From Nocardia terrae (GTDB taxonomy: Bacteria > Actinomycetota > Actinomycetes > Mycobacteriales > Mycobacteriaceae), in NCBI RefSeq assembly GCF_009760405.1, contig NZ_WRPP01000002.1:620001-684000 (forward strand): a stretch of DNA of 64,000 nucleotides. The letters run 5' to 3'. The notes under the pieces are model-generated. The model was not told the origin of the DNA, ran no database searches, and worked only from the letters and a program-made list of their open reading frames with translations. Positions 1 to 7,649 of this stretch are shown piece after piece. Made by a program: the position numbers and the translations under genes. The stretch's first letter is position 1. Each line of letters starts with the position of its first letter.

Positions 1-363
1 TGGCAGGCCACGACCGGGGTGGCGGTCGCTGTCGCGGCGGCGGTGGGTGCGATGGCGGCCACCGATTCGACTGCACGCCGATCCATTCCGGTCGACGAGC
101 GGTGGACCGCCGCCGCGCTGACCGGGCTCGCGCTCGCGCTGGGCGCGGGGTCCGGTCTGAGTGCCGCCGCCGGCGCCGGTCGACTCTGGGGAACCGGGTT
201 CGCGCTGACGATGCTCGCCATCCCGGTGCTGGCGGCCGCCTTGACCGCCACGCGTCTGGTGACTGCGCGCCCGGGCGCTTCGCACCGGCCCGCGACCGGT
301 GCCACCGGGGCGGCGGATCGGCGTGCGCCCGAACAGTTCTCGACGGAAGGAGGCACCCGATGA
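1..363 (+). CDS. C-terminal part of an alanine-rich integral membrane protein (5' end outside window)
   Basis: The reading frame is open from the first base, so the gene starts upstream of the window; an internal GTG at 19 is not needed as a start. The visible 120 residues contain two hydrophobic stretches, around codons 7-20 and 68-82, separated by a charged loop, and end in a hydrophilic tail rich in Ala, Thr and Gly. I do not recognise a family. The stop (361-363) overlaps the ATG of the next gene by four bases, so it is co-translated with the neocarzinostatin-like genes and may belong to the same envelope system. Confidence 0.6.
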   Translation, partial: WQATTGVAVAVAAAVGAMAATDSTARRSIPVDERWTAAALTGLALALGAGSGLSAAAGAGRLWGTGFALTMLAIPVLAAALTATRLVTARPGASHRPATGATGAADRRAPEQFSTEGGTR

Positions 364-962
364 TCCACGCCTGGACGCGTGGCCGTGCCGCTCTCGCACT
401 GGCCGCCGCACTGGCCGGTCCGGCCGCGTTCGCCGCGGCCGATCCCGGCGCACCCGCCGCGCTGCACCTCAGCGCGACCACGGACCTGGCCGAGGGGCAG
501 CGAGTCACGGTGAGCGGCAGCGGCTTTCAACCCGGGCTGGCGGCCGTGGCGGTGGGTCTGTGCAAGCAGGGGTTCACCAACGGTCTGAAGGACTGCGACC
601 TCGACGGCGGCGCGACCTTCGTCAATATCGACGGGGAGGGCGGTTTCAAGACCCTCACCCTCACGCTGCACGCGCGGTTCAAGGAAATCGACTGCACCCG
701 TCAGCAATGCGTGGTGGCCGCCGCACCGCTGCCCGGCACCGAACCGGCGGCGGTCATCCAGGCCAATTCGGCCGCGGTGACCATGTCGTTCGCCGGCGCG
801 CGGCTCCCACCGGCGGCCACGCCGCCCCCGCCCACCTCCGCGACGGTGGCGTCCACCGATACCCGGGGCCCCTCCACGGCGCTGTGGTCGGTGACCGCGG
901 GACTGCTGGTCATCGTCGCCGCAATCGCCTTCGCCGATCGGCGCAGGCAGCAAGAAAGGTAA
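360..962 (+). CDS. Neocarzinostatin-fold secreted protein with C-terminal membrane anchor
   Basis: 200 aa. An N-terminal signal peptide (about residues 1-27, ending near AFAAAD) is followed by an immunoglobulin-like neocarzinostatin domain (about 33-140). This carries the family pattern in which a V-S-G-S-G-F strand leads to VAVGLCKQ and a later disulphide pair (DCTRQQC). A Pro/Thr linker leads to a membrane helix (about 171-192) and a short RRRQQER tail, giving an extracellular domain tethered to the membrane. Neocarzinostatin apoproteins bind enediyne chromophores, but most genomic homologs sit far from enediyne clusters and none is visible here, so ligand binding is unproven. It is the first of three paralogs in an operon. 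Confidence 0.8.
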   Translation: MIHAWTRGRAALALAAALAGPAAFAAADPGAPAALHLSATTDLAEGQRVTVSGSGFQPGLAAVAVGLCKQGFTNGLKDCDLDGGATFVNIDGEGGFKTLTLTLHARFKEIDCTRQQCVVAAAPLPGTEPAAVIQANSAAVTMSFAGARLPPAATPPPPTSATVASTDTRGPSTALWSVTAGLLVIVAAIAFADRRRQQER

Positions 963-970
963 GGAACACC

Positions 971-1381
971 ATGTTTCGATACGGAACTCGAGGGGGCGCG
1001 GTGCTCACCGGCCTGACCGCCCTCGCCCTGTTCGGCGGCGCCACCAGCGCGCAGGCGGCCTCCGTGGACGTGAGTCAGACCTGGGGCGTCTCGGCCGGGC
1101 AGACCATCAGCGTCTCGGTGAGCGGACTCGCGCCGAACCTGGCGTCGGTGGCGGTCGGCCAGTGCAAGGCGCAGATCTCCGGTCCGTCGGATTGCAACCT
1201 GGGCGGCTCACTCCTGGGAACCGCGGACGCACAAGGCAATTGGTCGGGCGGCGGCATCACCCTGGTGTCCTCGATCGGCGACGTGGACTGCACCGCGGCC
1301 GCGGGCGCGTGCACCATCTCGGTCACCAGCCTGACCGATCCGAACAACATCCTGGCCTCGGTGCCGCTCAGCTTCGGATGA
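971..1381 (+). CDS. Secreted neocarzinostatin-family protein, soluble form
   Basis: 136 aa. A signal peptide of about 28 residues (ending SAQAA) leaves a mature domain of about 108 residues, close to the size of neocarzinostatin or actinoxanthin apoprotein. Family features are VSVSGLAPNL, VAVGQCKAQ, SDCNLGG and the Cys pair in DCTAAAGACTISV. Unlike its two neighbours it has no anchor and should be released. It starts 8 bases after the previous gene, with AAGGA upstream of the ATG. Fold assignment is firm; ligand and function are unknown. Confidence 0.82.
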   Translation: MFRYGTRGGAVLTGLTALALFGGATSAQAASVDVSQTWGVSAGQTISVSVSGLAPNLASVAVGQCKAQISGPSDCNLGGSLLGTADAQGNWSGGGITLVSSIGDVDCTAAAGACTISVTSLTDPNNILASVPLSFG

Positions 1382-1388
1382 CGCACCC

Positions 1389-1955
1389 ATGAGACGCGAC
1401 ATCCTCCGTGGTGTGGCGGGCGCGGCGGTCACGGCCGCCGCGCTGCTGGCCACCGCCCCGTCCGCCACCGCCGCGCCCGCGCTGCACCCGACACCCGCCG
1501 GTGAGGTCAGCGTCGGCGAGGTGATCACCATCGCCCTCGACGGCCTGCCCGCCAACCTGCCCAGTGTGGCCATCGGCCAATGCAAACCGGCCGTCACCAG
1601 CCCGTCGGACTGCCAGCTGGACCGCTCCCTGCTCGGCAACGCCGACGCCCAGGGCGTCTGGCAGCCCGGCCAACGCGGCCGCACCATCGTGCTCACCGCC
1701 TCGGTCGGCGGCATCGACTGCACGTCCGCGCCGGGTGCGTGCACCCTCGCGGTCACCAGCCTCACCAATCCCACCGCGATAATCACCTCGGTGCCCCTGA
1801 CCTTCGGCGGCGCCCCGACCACGCAACCCGCTGCCCAGCAGTCCAATTCGAGCGATTCGCACCTCGCCGAGATCGTCACCGGGGTGGTCGTGGTGGTGCT
1901 GCTCGCGGCCGCGCTGGCCTACCTGTTGCTGCGCGTGAGGTCTCGGCGCGAATAG
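1389..1955 (+). CDS. Neocarzinostatin-family protein with C-terminal transmembrane anchor
   Basis: 188 aa. Signal peptide (about 1-29), neocarzinostatin-like domain (about 35-140, with AIGQCKP, SDCQLD and DCTSAPGACTLAV), a Gln/Ser linker and a membrane helix (about 158-179) before an RVRSRRE tail. Its domain is clearly closest to the preceding soluble paralog, as blocks such as SPSDC and VTSLT are shared, suggesting recent tandem duplication. It lies 7 bases downstream of that gene and is followed by a strong stem-loop, so it closes the operon. Confidence 0.82.
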   Translation: MRRDILRGVAGAAVTAAALLATAPSATAAPALHPTPAGEVSVGEVITIALDGLPANLPSVAIGQCKPAVTSPSDCQLDRSLLGNADAQGVWQPGQRGRTIVLTASVGGIDCTSAPGACTLAVTSLTNPTAIITSVPLTFGGAPTTQPAAQQSNSSDSHLAEIVTGVVVVVLLAAALAYLLLRVRSRRE

Positions 1956-1987
1956 GGCGGCGAAAGCCCTCGGCGTGATGGCGCATT

Positions 1988-2013
1988 TGGCCGGTCCGCT
2001 GGACCGGCCATTT
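1988..2013 (+). terminator. Rho-independent-like terminator after the neocarzinostatin operon
   Basis: A perfect 10-bp inverted repeat (TGGCCGGTCC at 1988-1997 and GGACCGGCCA at 2001-2010) with a 3-base loop is followed by TTT. It lies 32 bases after the last stop codon. Confidence 0.7.
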
Positions 2014-2072
2014 GTGCTGCGCGGCAGCATAATTCGCCACAGGAAAATGTTACGCAATGTTGTTTCAGACTG

Positions 2073-2101
2073 TTGACTTGCTGGAGAGCGAGTCGCCTAA
2101 T
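2073..2101 (+). promoter_or_regulatory. Putative promoter with lipase-shared motif
   Basis: TTGACT at 2073-2078 could be a -35 box, with a weak -10 (CCTAAT) 17 bases on at 2096-2101. The spacer contains CTGGAGAGCGAGT (2081-2093), identical over 13 bases to the sequence at 20698-20710 in front of the other secreted lipase gene. A small dyad, GAAACG (2111-2116) with CGTTTC (2123-2128), follows before the gene. Confidence 0.4.
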
Positions 2102-2152
2102 GATCCCTCAGAAACGAAACATCGTTTCTCGATGAGGAACAAAGGAAGTCTC

Positions 2153-3127
2153 TTGATCATTCGACGCTTGCTGGCGGCCACGGTTTCGGCCGTCTTCGCC
2201 GTCTCCGCCTATGTCGCTTCGTCAGTACCGATGGCCAACGCCGACAGTGCCGTCGGATTCGTCGCGAACACCGTCGACATCCGCTGCGCCTTCACCACGT
2301 TGCACCAGAGCAGCAACTGGTACTTCCCGTCCGGCACGCCCAAGGCGCTGGTCTGGTTGCAGCACGGTTTCGCCAGTGCCAACGATTCGGTCGACGACAC
2401 CGCCCGCAAATTCGCCGCCCAGGGCTTCCTGGTCTTCGCGCCGACCCTGCCCACCGCGAACTTCTTCGGCTGCACTCTCGAAAATCTCGGCAACAACACC
2501 GATTTCCTGCACAATGTGGCCGATCTGTTCGGCAAGTCCGGCGACCTCGGCGACAAACTCGGTCGGAGTTTCACCGACGCCCGCGGCAAAGCGGGCCGCA
2601 CCGACGTGGCGCTGCCGACCGCCTGGGTCTTCGCCGCGCACTCCGCCGGTGGCGAGGCGGTGCCGTACGTGACCCAGGAGCTGCGCGCGGACTATCCGAG
2701 CGCCTTCGCCAACCTGCGCGGGGAAATCCTCTACGACCCGGTGAAGAGCTTCATCGGCAACAACCTGAGCACCGCGCTCAACCACCTGGACAACACCACC
2801 CTGCCGATCCTGGGCATCACCGCCCCGCCCTACGCCTGCAACCGCGACGGCGCCGGCACCCAGGTGATGATCGACCAGTTGCACCGGCCGTTCCTGGGCG
2901 TCCGGCTCACCTCCGGCGCCCACATCGACGTCGAGGGCGCGAGCGCACCCACACCGGACAAGGTGGCCTGCGGCACGCCGCAAGCCAAGAACGTCGATGC
3001 CCTGCAACATCTCTCGGTCGGCTGGGCCGGAGACTTCGTGGCCGGTACCAAGACCCCGGACCTCTACCCCGGGGGCAGCTACTACCAGGGATTGATCTCG
3101 GCGGGCACGATCACGACGCTGCCCTGA
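2153..3127 (+). CDS. Secreted alpha/beta-hydrolase (lipase/esterase-like)
   Basis: 324 aa from a TTG start preceded at five bases by AAAGGAAG (2141-2148); an in-frame ATG at 2132 lacks a ribosome site and would add seven residues. The N-terminus is a signal peptide (IIRRLLAATVSAVFAV to MANADS). The mature part has the alpha/beta-hydrolase order: oxyanion region VWLQHGFASAND, nucleophile elbow FAAHSAGGE, a candidate acid Asp in ILYDPVK, and a candidate His in SGAHIDVEG. Cysteine pairs at both ends suggest disulphides. Substrate unknown; it probably acts on extracellular esters. It stands alone with its own promoter. Confidence 0.75.
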   Translation: MIIRRLLAATVSAVFAVSAYVASSVPMANADSAVGFVANTVDIRCAFTTLHQSSNWYFPSGTPKALVWLQHGFASANDSVDDTARKFAAQGFLVFAPTLPTANFFGCTLENLGNNTDFLHNVADLFGKSGDLGDKLGRSFTDARGKAGRTDVALPTAWVFAAHSAGGEAVPYVTQELRADYPSAFANLRGEILYDPVKSFIGNNLSTALNHLDNTTLPILGITAPPYACNRDGAGTQVMIDQLHRPFLGVRLTSGAHIDVEGASAPTPDKVACGTPQAKNVDALQHLSVGWAGDFVAGTKTPDLYPGGSYYQGLISAGTITTLP

Positions 3128-3157
3128 TCGGCGACCGCGATCCGCTCCGAGCGGGAA

Positions 3158-3191
3158 GGTGCGGGACCGTGCGTGAGTGCGGCCCCGCACC
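3158..3191. terminator. Weak stem-loop between convergent genes
   Basis: GGTGCGGG (3158-3165) pairs with CCCGCACC (3184-3191) across an 18-base loop in the short gap between the lipase and the convergent DUF385 gene. It could serve as a bidirectional terminator; there is no T tract. Confidence 0.3.
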
Positions 3192-3322
3192 GAATCGCGC
3201 TCCCCGGCGTGAGAGATGATGCCGCCCGGACCGTTTCGGTACGGCCACGATCGATCTCGCCGTTTTCGAACCGGTGCGGTGAAGGTCTGGCTTACGTCCC
3301 GTCCGGGCTCCGAGGCGGCCGG

Positions 3323-3658
3323 TCAACGCGCAACGGTGGCGACGAGGGTGGTGCGGCCGTCGATGGCGGTCAGATAGGGCTCGGTCATCCGCATCCGAGT
3401 GCCGCGGTGCTCCAATTCGAAGGCGCCGGATTTCAGGACGTTGCGTACCCAGTCGCTGTGGTCGCCGTAGTTGACCGCCACGTGCAGCTCATCGCCGTGC
3501 CATGTGGTGCCGACCGGGGTCCGGAACCGGCGACCGGATCGGCGACCGGTGTGAATCACGTTGGCGTATCCGGGAACGCGGGCGGTCGCGAAGCGGACGG
3601 CGGGGTTGGTCACGTACCGGTTGTATCTCGCCAACGTGCGCATGACGCGGGTACGCAT
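3323..3658 (-). CDS. DUF385 / F420-dependent nitroreductase-like protein
   Basis: 111 aa from ATG at 3658 (a GTG at 3664 would add two residues; no strong ribosome site for either). The pattern YNRYVTNPAVR ... HTGRRSGR..RTPV ... AVNYGDHSDWVRN..K is that of the DUF385 split-barrel family, whose members (Ddn of mycobacteria) use the deazaflavin F420 to reduce quinones or nitro compounds. Many shorter members are of unknown activity. It is a lone gene, convergent with the lipase, and 45 bases beyond the end of the catabolic operon transcribed toward it. Confidence 0.72.
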   Translation of the reverse strand: MRTRVMRTLARYNRYVTNPAVRFATARVPGYANVIHTGRRSGRRFRTPVGTTWHGDELHVAVNYGDHSDWVRNVLKSGAFELEHRGTRMRMTEPYLTAIDGRTTLVATVAR

Positions 3659-3703
3659 GAACACACGATAGTCCGTGGAGCCGCTCGGTTCGGCCGAGCG
3701 GAT

Positions 3704-5125
3704 TCAGATTCCGGTGGCTGCGGGGTAGGCGCGCGCGGGCAGGCCCGGACCACCGGGGCGGAAGGCGGCGGGGGAGTGGGTGACCGTGGTCTGGATGTAT
3801 TCGCGCAGGCCGTCTTCGGCGTATTCGCGACCGTAGCCGCTGCGCTTCATCCCGCCGAACGGGGCGTGCAGGGACATCCCGGTGCGGTTGTGGGTGTTGA
3901 TGAAGGTGAACCCGGCTTCCAGCTGGGCGGCGAACGCGAAGGCGCGGTCCTCGTCGGCGGACCAGACCGACGCGCCGAGGCCCAGGTCGGAATCGTTGGC
4001 GCGGGAGAGGACTTCGGCCTCGTCGCAGTAGGTGAGCAGGGGTACTGCCGGTCCGAACTGCTCGGTGCTGACCAGCGGTGCGTCGTCGGCCAGTCCGCAG
4101 GCGAGAATCGGGTCGACGAAATAGCCCTCCCTTTCAGGGCTGTCCGCCAGGGTGATGATCCGCCCGCCGCGGGCGGCGGCATCGGAGATCAACGCGGTGA
4201 CCCGGTCGGCGGCCGCGCGGCTGACCACCGGTCCCATGGTCACCGCCTCGTCCAAAGGGTCTCCGACCCGCAGAATGCGCTGCGCCGCGGCCAGATACGC
4301 GTCGAGGAACTCTTCGCCGCGTCGTCGGGGGACGTAGAGACGTTTGGCCGCCATGCACACCTGCCCGGAGGTGGCGAAGGAGGCCAGTACCAAACGCTCG
4401 TAATCGTCGGGGGTGAGCGCGAAGTCGTCGAGGAACACCGCCGGGTCGTTGCCGCCGAGTTCGAGGACCAGCGGTTTGAGCGCCTGTCCGGCGGCCGCGG
4501 CGATCGCGCGCCCGGCCGCGTCGCCGCCGGTGAACGCGATCTTGCCGACGCGCGGATCGGCGATCAACGCCTGCACCAGCTCGGGGCCGCCGTGCACGAC
4601 GGTGCTCTCGGGCAGCAGTTGCGCGACCCGGGTCACCGTGAGCGGGGCGAGCGGAGAGGGCTTGAGCAGCACCGTGTTTCCCGCGGCCAGTGCGGGACCG
4701 AGCTTGAGGATCGAGAGAATGATCGGGGCGTTCCAGGGCGTGATGGCCGCGACGACGCCGTACGGGCGCGGTGTCACGGTCAGCCGCCCCAGGCGGTCGT
4801 CGATCTCGGTGGGCGCGAACACCGTCTCCGCCCGATCGCAGAGCCAGCGCAGATACACCGCGGCGAACGAGATCTCACCGCGGCAGTCGACGACCGGTTT
4901 ACCGGTCTCGCGGGCCAGCAGCTCGCCCAGCTCGCCGACGTCGGCGTCCATCCTGTCCGCGGCGGCCCGCAGCGGCTCGAGCCGGGCGGACAGCGGTGCA
5001 CGCGACCACTCCCGGAAACGTCGATCCGCTTCCCGTGCGATGACTTCCACCGCCTCGGGCGGAGTGATCGGCACCGAGCCGACCAGTTCGCGTGGGCGGG
5101 CCGGATTCTCGCGGTGGACTCTCAT
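3704..5125 (-). CDS. NAD(P)-dependent aldehyde dehydrogenase, last gene of the catabolic operon
   Basis: 473 aa from ATG at 5125, which overlaps the stop of the preceding gene as ATGA; a longer frame exists but its extra 42 residues are shadow of that gene. It carries the ALDH oxyanion Asn (ITPWNAP, N132), the catalytic Glu (LELGGNDP, E222) and the nucleophilic Cys (SGQVCMAAK, C257), and ends with the usual HAPFGGMKRSGYGRE motif. It should oxidise an aldehyde to a carboxylate. A second, divergent ALDH is two genes upstream, so the pathway may have two aldehyde intermediates or a dialdehyde. Confidence 0.88.
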   Translation of the reverse strand: MRVHRENPARPRELVGSVPITPPEAVEVIAREADRRFREWSRAPLSARLEPLRAAADRMDADVGELGELLARETGKPVVDCRGEISFAAVYLRWLCDRAETVFAPTEIDDRLGRLTVTPRPYGVVAAITPWNAPIILSILKLGPALAAGNTVLLKPSPLAPLTVTRVAQLLPESTVVHGGPELVQALIADPRVGKIAFTGGDAAGRAIAAAAGQALKPLVLELGGNDPAVFLDDFALTPDDYERLVLASFATSGQVCMAAKRLYVPRRRGEEFLDAYLAAAQRILRVGDPLDEAVTMGPVVSRAAADRVTALISDAAARGGRIITLADSPEREGYFVDPILACGLADDAPLVSTEQFGPAVPLLTYCDEAEVLSRANDSDLGLGASVWSADEDRAFAFAAQLEAGFTFINTHNRTGMSLHAPFGGMKRSGYGREYAEDGLREYIQTTVTHSPAAFRPGGPGLPARAYPAATGI

Positions 5126-6264
5126 GCGGTGGCCTCGAGCGAATCCATCAGGCAGGCGCGCCGCAGGTGGGCGCGCGCCGCGACCGGATCGGCCGCCAGC
5201 TCCCGCAGCTGCCGCCGGTACTCCGCGTCGTGCCGGTGCAGCCGTGACCAATTGGCGCGGCTGGTGCGCTGCACATGCTCGACCGCGACGGTCCGGCGTT
5301 GCCGGGCGGCCCGGTCCAGCACCGTGTCCGGCGCGCCGCCGAGCACGTCGGCCAGCGCGGAGGCCATCCGGACCGCGTCGTGGATGCCGCTGTTCATGCC
5401 GAGCCCGCCGAGCGGATTGTTCACGTGCGCGGCATCACCCATGAGCAGCACCCGGCCGACGCGGAACCGGGAGGTCACCCGCTCGTGCACCCGATACAGA
5501 CTGGCGTGCGCGATGCGCCAGGGGCGGCCCAGATCGGCGACTCCGGTCAAACGGCCGGGCAGCCTGTGCAATTCGTGCGCGTCGGAGGTGCCGTCGGGGG
5601 TGGGCAGCAGCACCCGCCAATGGTCGGGGGTGCGCAGCAGCACCAGCCACTCGTGCGGATCGAACACGTAGTTGATGGGCGCGATTCCGGGCAGCGCCGC
5701 GGTGAGGTCCTCTTCGACCGAGGCGACCAGGAATCGTTCCGGATAGGTGCTGCCCTCGAAATCCGCCGAGATCCCCTGCCGCACCGCCGAATGCGCGCCA
5801 TCCGCGCCGAGGAGATAGTCGCAGTCCACCGGCCCGCGCGAGGTGGCGACCCGCACCCCGCGCGCATCGGCCGAAACCCCTTGCACCGCATGCGAGAACC
5901 GCACCTGGACCCCGTCGGGCAGCGCGTCCAGCAGAATCGGGGTGAGCTTGCTCTGCTCGCACTGCACCCGGTACGGGAACGCGGTATCCCCGGCCAGGAC
6001 ACCCAGGTCGAGGGTGGCGATGGCGTCGCCGCCGCGTTCTCGATACTGGAAAGTCGAGGCCACCAAGCCTTTTCGCAATAGCGCGTCCGCCACGTCCAGC
6101 TCCCGCAGCATATCCAGGGTGGGCGGGTGAAAGGTCGAGGCCCGGGATTCGGCCGCCAGCCCCGGACCCTGCTCCAGGACGGTGACATCGATGCCCCGCC
6201 GTGCCAGCATCAGCGCGGCGGTGAGCCCGACCGGTCCCGCGCCCGCGATCGCGACGGTGCTCAT
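5122..6264 (-). CDS. FAD-dependent aromatic-ring hydroxylase (PHBH class)
   Basis: 380 aa from ATG at 6264 in an ATGA overlap. The N-terminal Rossmann motif is GAGPVG (8-13); the DG motif appears in LGADGAHSAVRQ, and the GD motif in VLLMGDAAHVNNPLGGLGMN. These three are diagnostic of class A flavoprotein monooxygenases (FAD_binding_3), which use NAD(P)H and O2 to hydroxylate phenols, salicylates and pyridinols. Lacking the C-terminal thioredoxin-like domain of the larger phenol hydroxylases, it resembles PHBH- or salicylate-hydroxylase-sized enzymes. Its place between two ALDHs implies ring or side-chain oxidation; the substrate cannot be read. Confidence 0.85.
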   Translation of the reverse strand: MSTVAIAGAGPVGLTAALMLARRGIDVTVLEQGPGLAAESRASTFHPPTLDMLRELDVADALLRKGLVASTFQYRERGGDAIATLDLGVLAGDTAFPYRVQCEQSKLTPILLDALPDGVQVRFSHAVQGVSADARGVRVATSRGPVDCDYLLGADGAHSAVRQGISADFEGSTYPERFLVASVEEDLTAALPGIAPINYVFDPHEWLVLLRTPDHWRVLLPTPDGTSDAHELHRLPGRLTGVADLGRPWRIAHASLYRVHERVTSRFRVGRVLLMGDAAHVNNPLGGLGMNSGIHDAVRMASALADVLGGAPDTVLDRAARQRRTVAVEHVQRTSRANWSRLHRHDAEYRRQLRELAADPVAARAHLRRACLMDSLEATA

Positions 6265-7649
6265 GAGGTGTGCAGGGCGAATCGCCCCTCGACGCCGACC
6301 ACCCGGGCTCCGGTGAAGAACCGCAGCGTCTCGGCGGTGCCCTCCTCGCCGAGCCCGGATACACCCCACGCCGGGCGCGGGGTCATGAGATCGAGGCTCA
6401 TCACCGATGAACCGTTGACCTTCACCTCGCCCGCGCGAATCCGGCGCGCCACCGCCAGCGCGAACTCGGTATCCGCCCCGCACACATAGGCTTCCAGCCC
6501 GTAGGGCCCGGCATTGGCCAGCCGCGCCACATCCTCGACGCTGTCGTAGGTGACGACACCGGCGACCGGACCGAACACTTCCTCGCCGAGATCCTCGGCG
6601 AGCAGCGCGGGGGCGAGGTAGTTGCCGCGGTCCGGTGGCGTCCCGTAGGTCCGGTGCGCACGCCCCTCCAGCGCCGCGCGCACCCCGCGAGCGTGCCGGG
6701 AGTGCACCAGCGGACCCAGTTCCGTCGCTCGCTCCATGGGCGGGCCCATGCGCAGCGCCTCGAGCCGTTTGCCGATCGCCTCGGTCACTTCGCTCGCGCG
6801 CGTGGCGGGCACGATCAACCGCCCCAGCGCCCGGCACCACTGCCCGTTGAGGGTGGTGAGCAGTTCCGCGCCCATCCGCGCCGCGGTGTCGAGATCGGCG
6901 TCGGGCAGCACGATCAGCGGGTTGTTCCCGCCCAATTCGAGCTGGCAGGGCCGCAACAGGGGCGCGGACACGGTGGCGATCTCGCGGCCGCCCGGCACGC
7001 CGCCGGTGAAGGACACCGCCTTGATACGGGGATCGGCCACCAGCCGCGCCCCGGTGGCGGCGTCGCCGTGCACGAGCTGGAACATGCCCGCCGGAACGTG
7101 CTCGGCGATCACCTCGGCCAGAACGACCGCGCTGTAGGGCGTCAGCTCGCTGACCTTGAGGATCACCGGGCAGCCCGCCGCCAGCGCATTGGCCACCTTG
7201 TGCGCGGCCATCGGGGCGGGCGCGTTCCATGGCACCAGGCACAGCGCGGGACCCAACGGCAGCCGATGCACCTCGACCGGGCCGCGGTCGGCCCGCAGCG
7301 CGCCGCCGCGAATCTGGTCCGCGGCCAACCGAAACGAGCCCGGCACGATCGCGGCGAGCAGTTCGGTCTGACGCAGCGGGACGCCGGTGGCGAACGCGTC
7401 GAGTTCGGCGAGGCGATCCAGCCGCGCCTCCAACCCGGCGGCGATGGCGTCGAGGGCGTCGGCGTCGATACGCCCGGAGGCGGCGTCGGCCGCCCCCAGG
7501 GCGCGTTCGAGGACCTCGGGCGCGGACGCCCGGGCCCGGCCGATCTCCTCGCCAGTGGCCGGATCCTCCAGTGCCAGAACGAGATCCACGGCGGGTGCGC
7601 CCCATTCGCCGTCGACCAGATCGCGAATCTCCGGCAGCCCGATACTCAT
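6261..7649 (-). CDS. Aldehyde dehydrogenase family protein
   Basis: 462 aa from ATG at 7649 in an ATGA overlap with the upstream gene. Catalytic residues are N142 (PWNAP), E238 (LELGGNNP) and C272 (GQWCRALG). It diverges from the ALDH at the end of the operon: the context GQWCRA replaces the usual GQVC, and the C-terminal block is changed (PAWGVSGLGEEGT in place of FGG.K.SG.GRE). Such divergent ALDHs often act on semialdehydes or acyl-CoA-linked aldehydes, but this is inference. Confidence 0.82.
   Translation of the reverse strand: MSIGLPEIRDLVDGEWGAPAVDLVLALEDPATGEEIGRARASAPEVLERALGAADAASGRIDADALDAIAAGLEARLDRLAELDAFATGVPLRQTELLAAIVPGSFRLAADQIRGGALRADRGPVEVHRLPLGPALCLVPWNAPAPMAAHKVANALAAGCPVILKVSELTPYSAVVLAEVIAEHVPAGMFQLVHGDAATGARLVADPRIKAVSFTGGVPGGREIATVSAPLLRPCQLELGGNNPLIVLPDADLDTAARMGAELLTTLNGQWCRALGRLIVPATRASEVTEAIGKRLEALRMGPPMERATELGPLVHSRHARGVRAALEGRAHRTYGTPPDRGNYLAPALLAEDLGEEVFGPVAGVVTYDSVEDVARLANAGPYGLEAYVCGADTEFALAVARRIRAGEVKVNGSSVMSLDLMTPRPAWGVSGLGEEGTAETLRFFTGARVVGVEGRFALHTS

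Noticed and set aside
3173-5671. 832-codon plus-strand open frame
   Set aside because: It is antisense to the DUF385, ALDH and monooxygenase genes, which have clear motifs; its composition (Gly/Arg/Ala-rich) is the usual shadow in GC-rich DNA.
5122-7605. Single long frame that would fuse a Arg/Gly-rich stretch to the FAD monooxygenase
   Set aside because: The N-terminal 446 residues are the ALDH gene in another frame; the true start at 6264 is set by the ATGA overlap and the GAGPVG motif.
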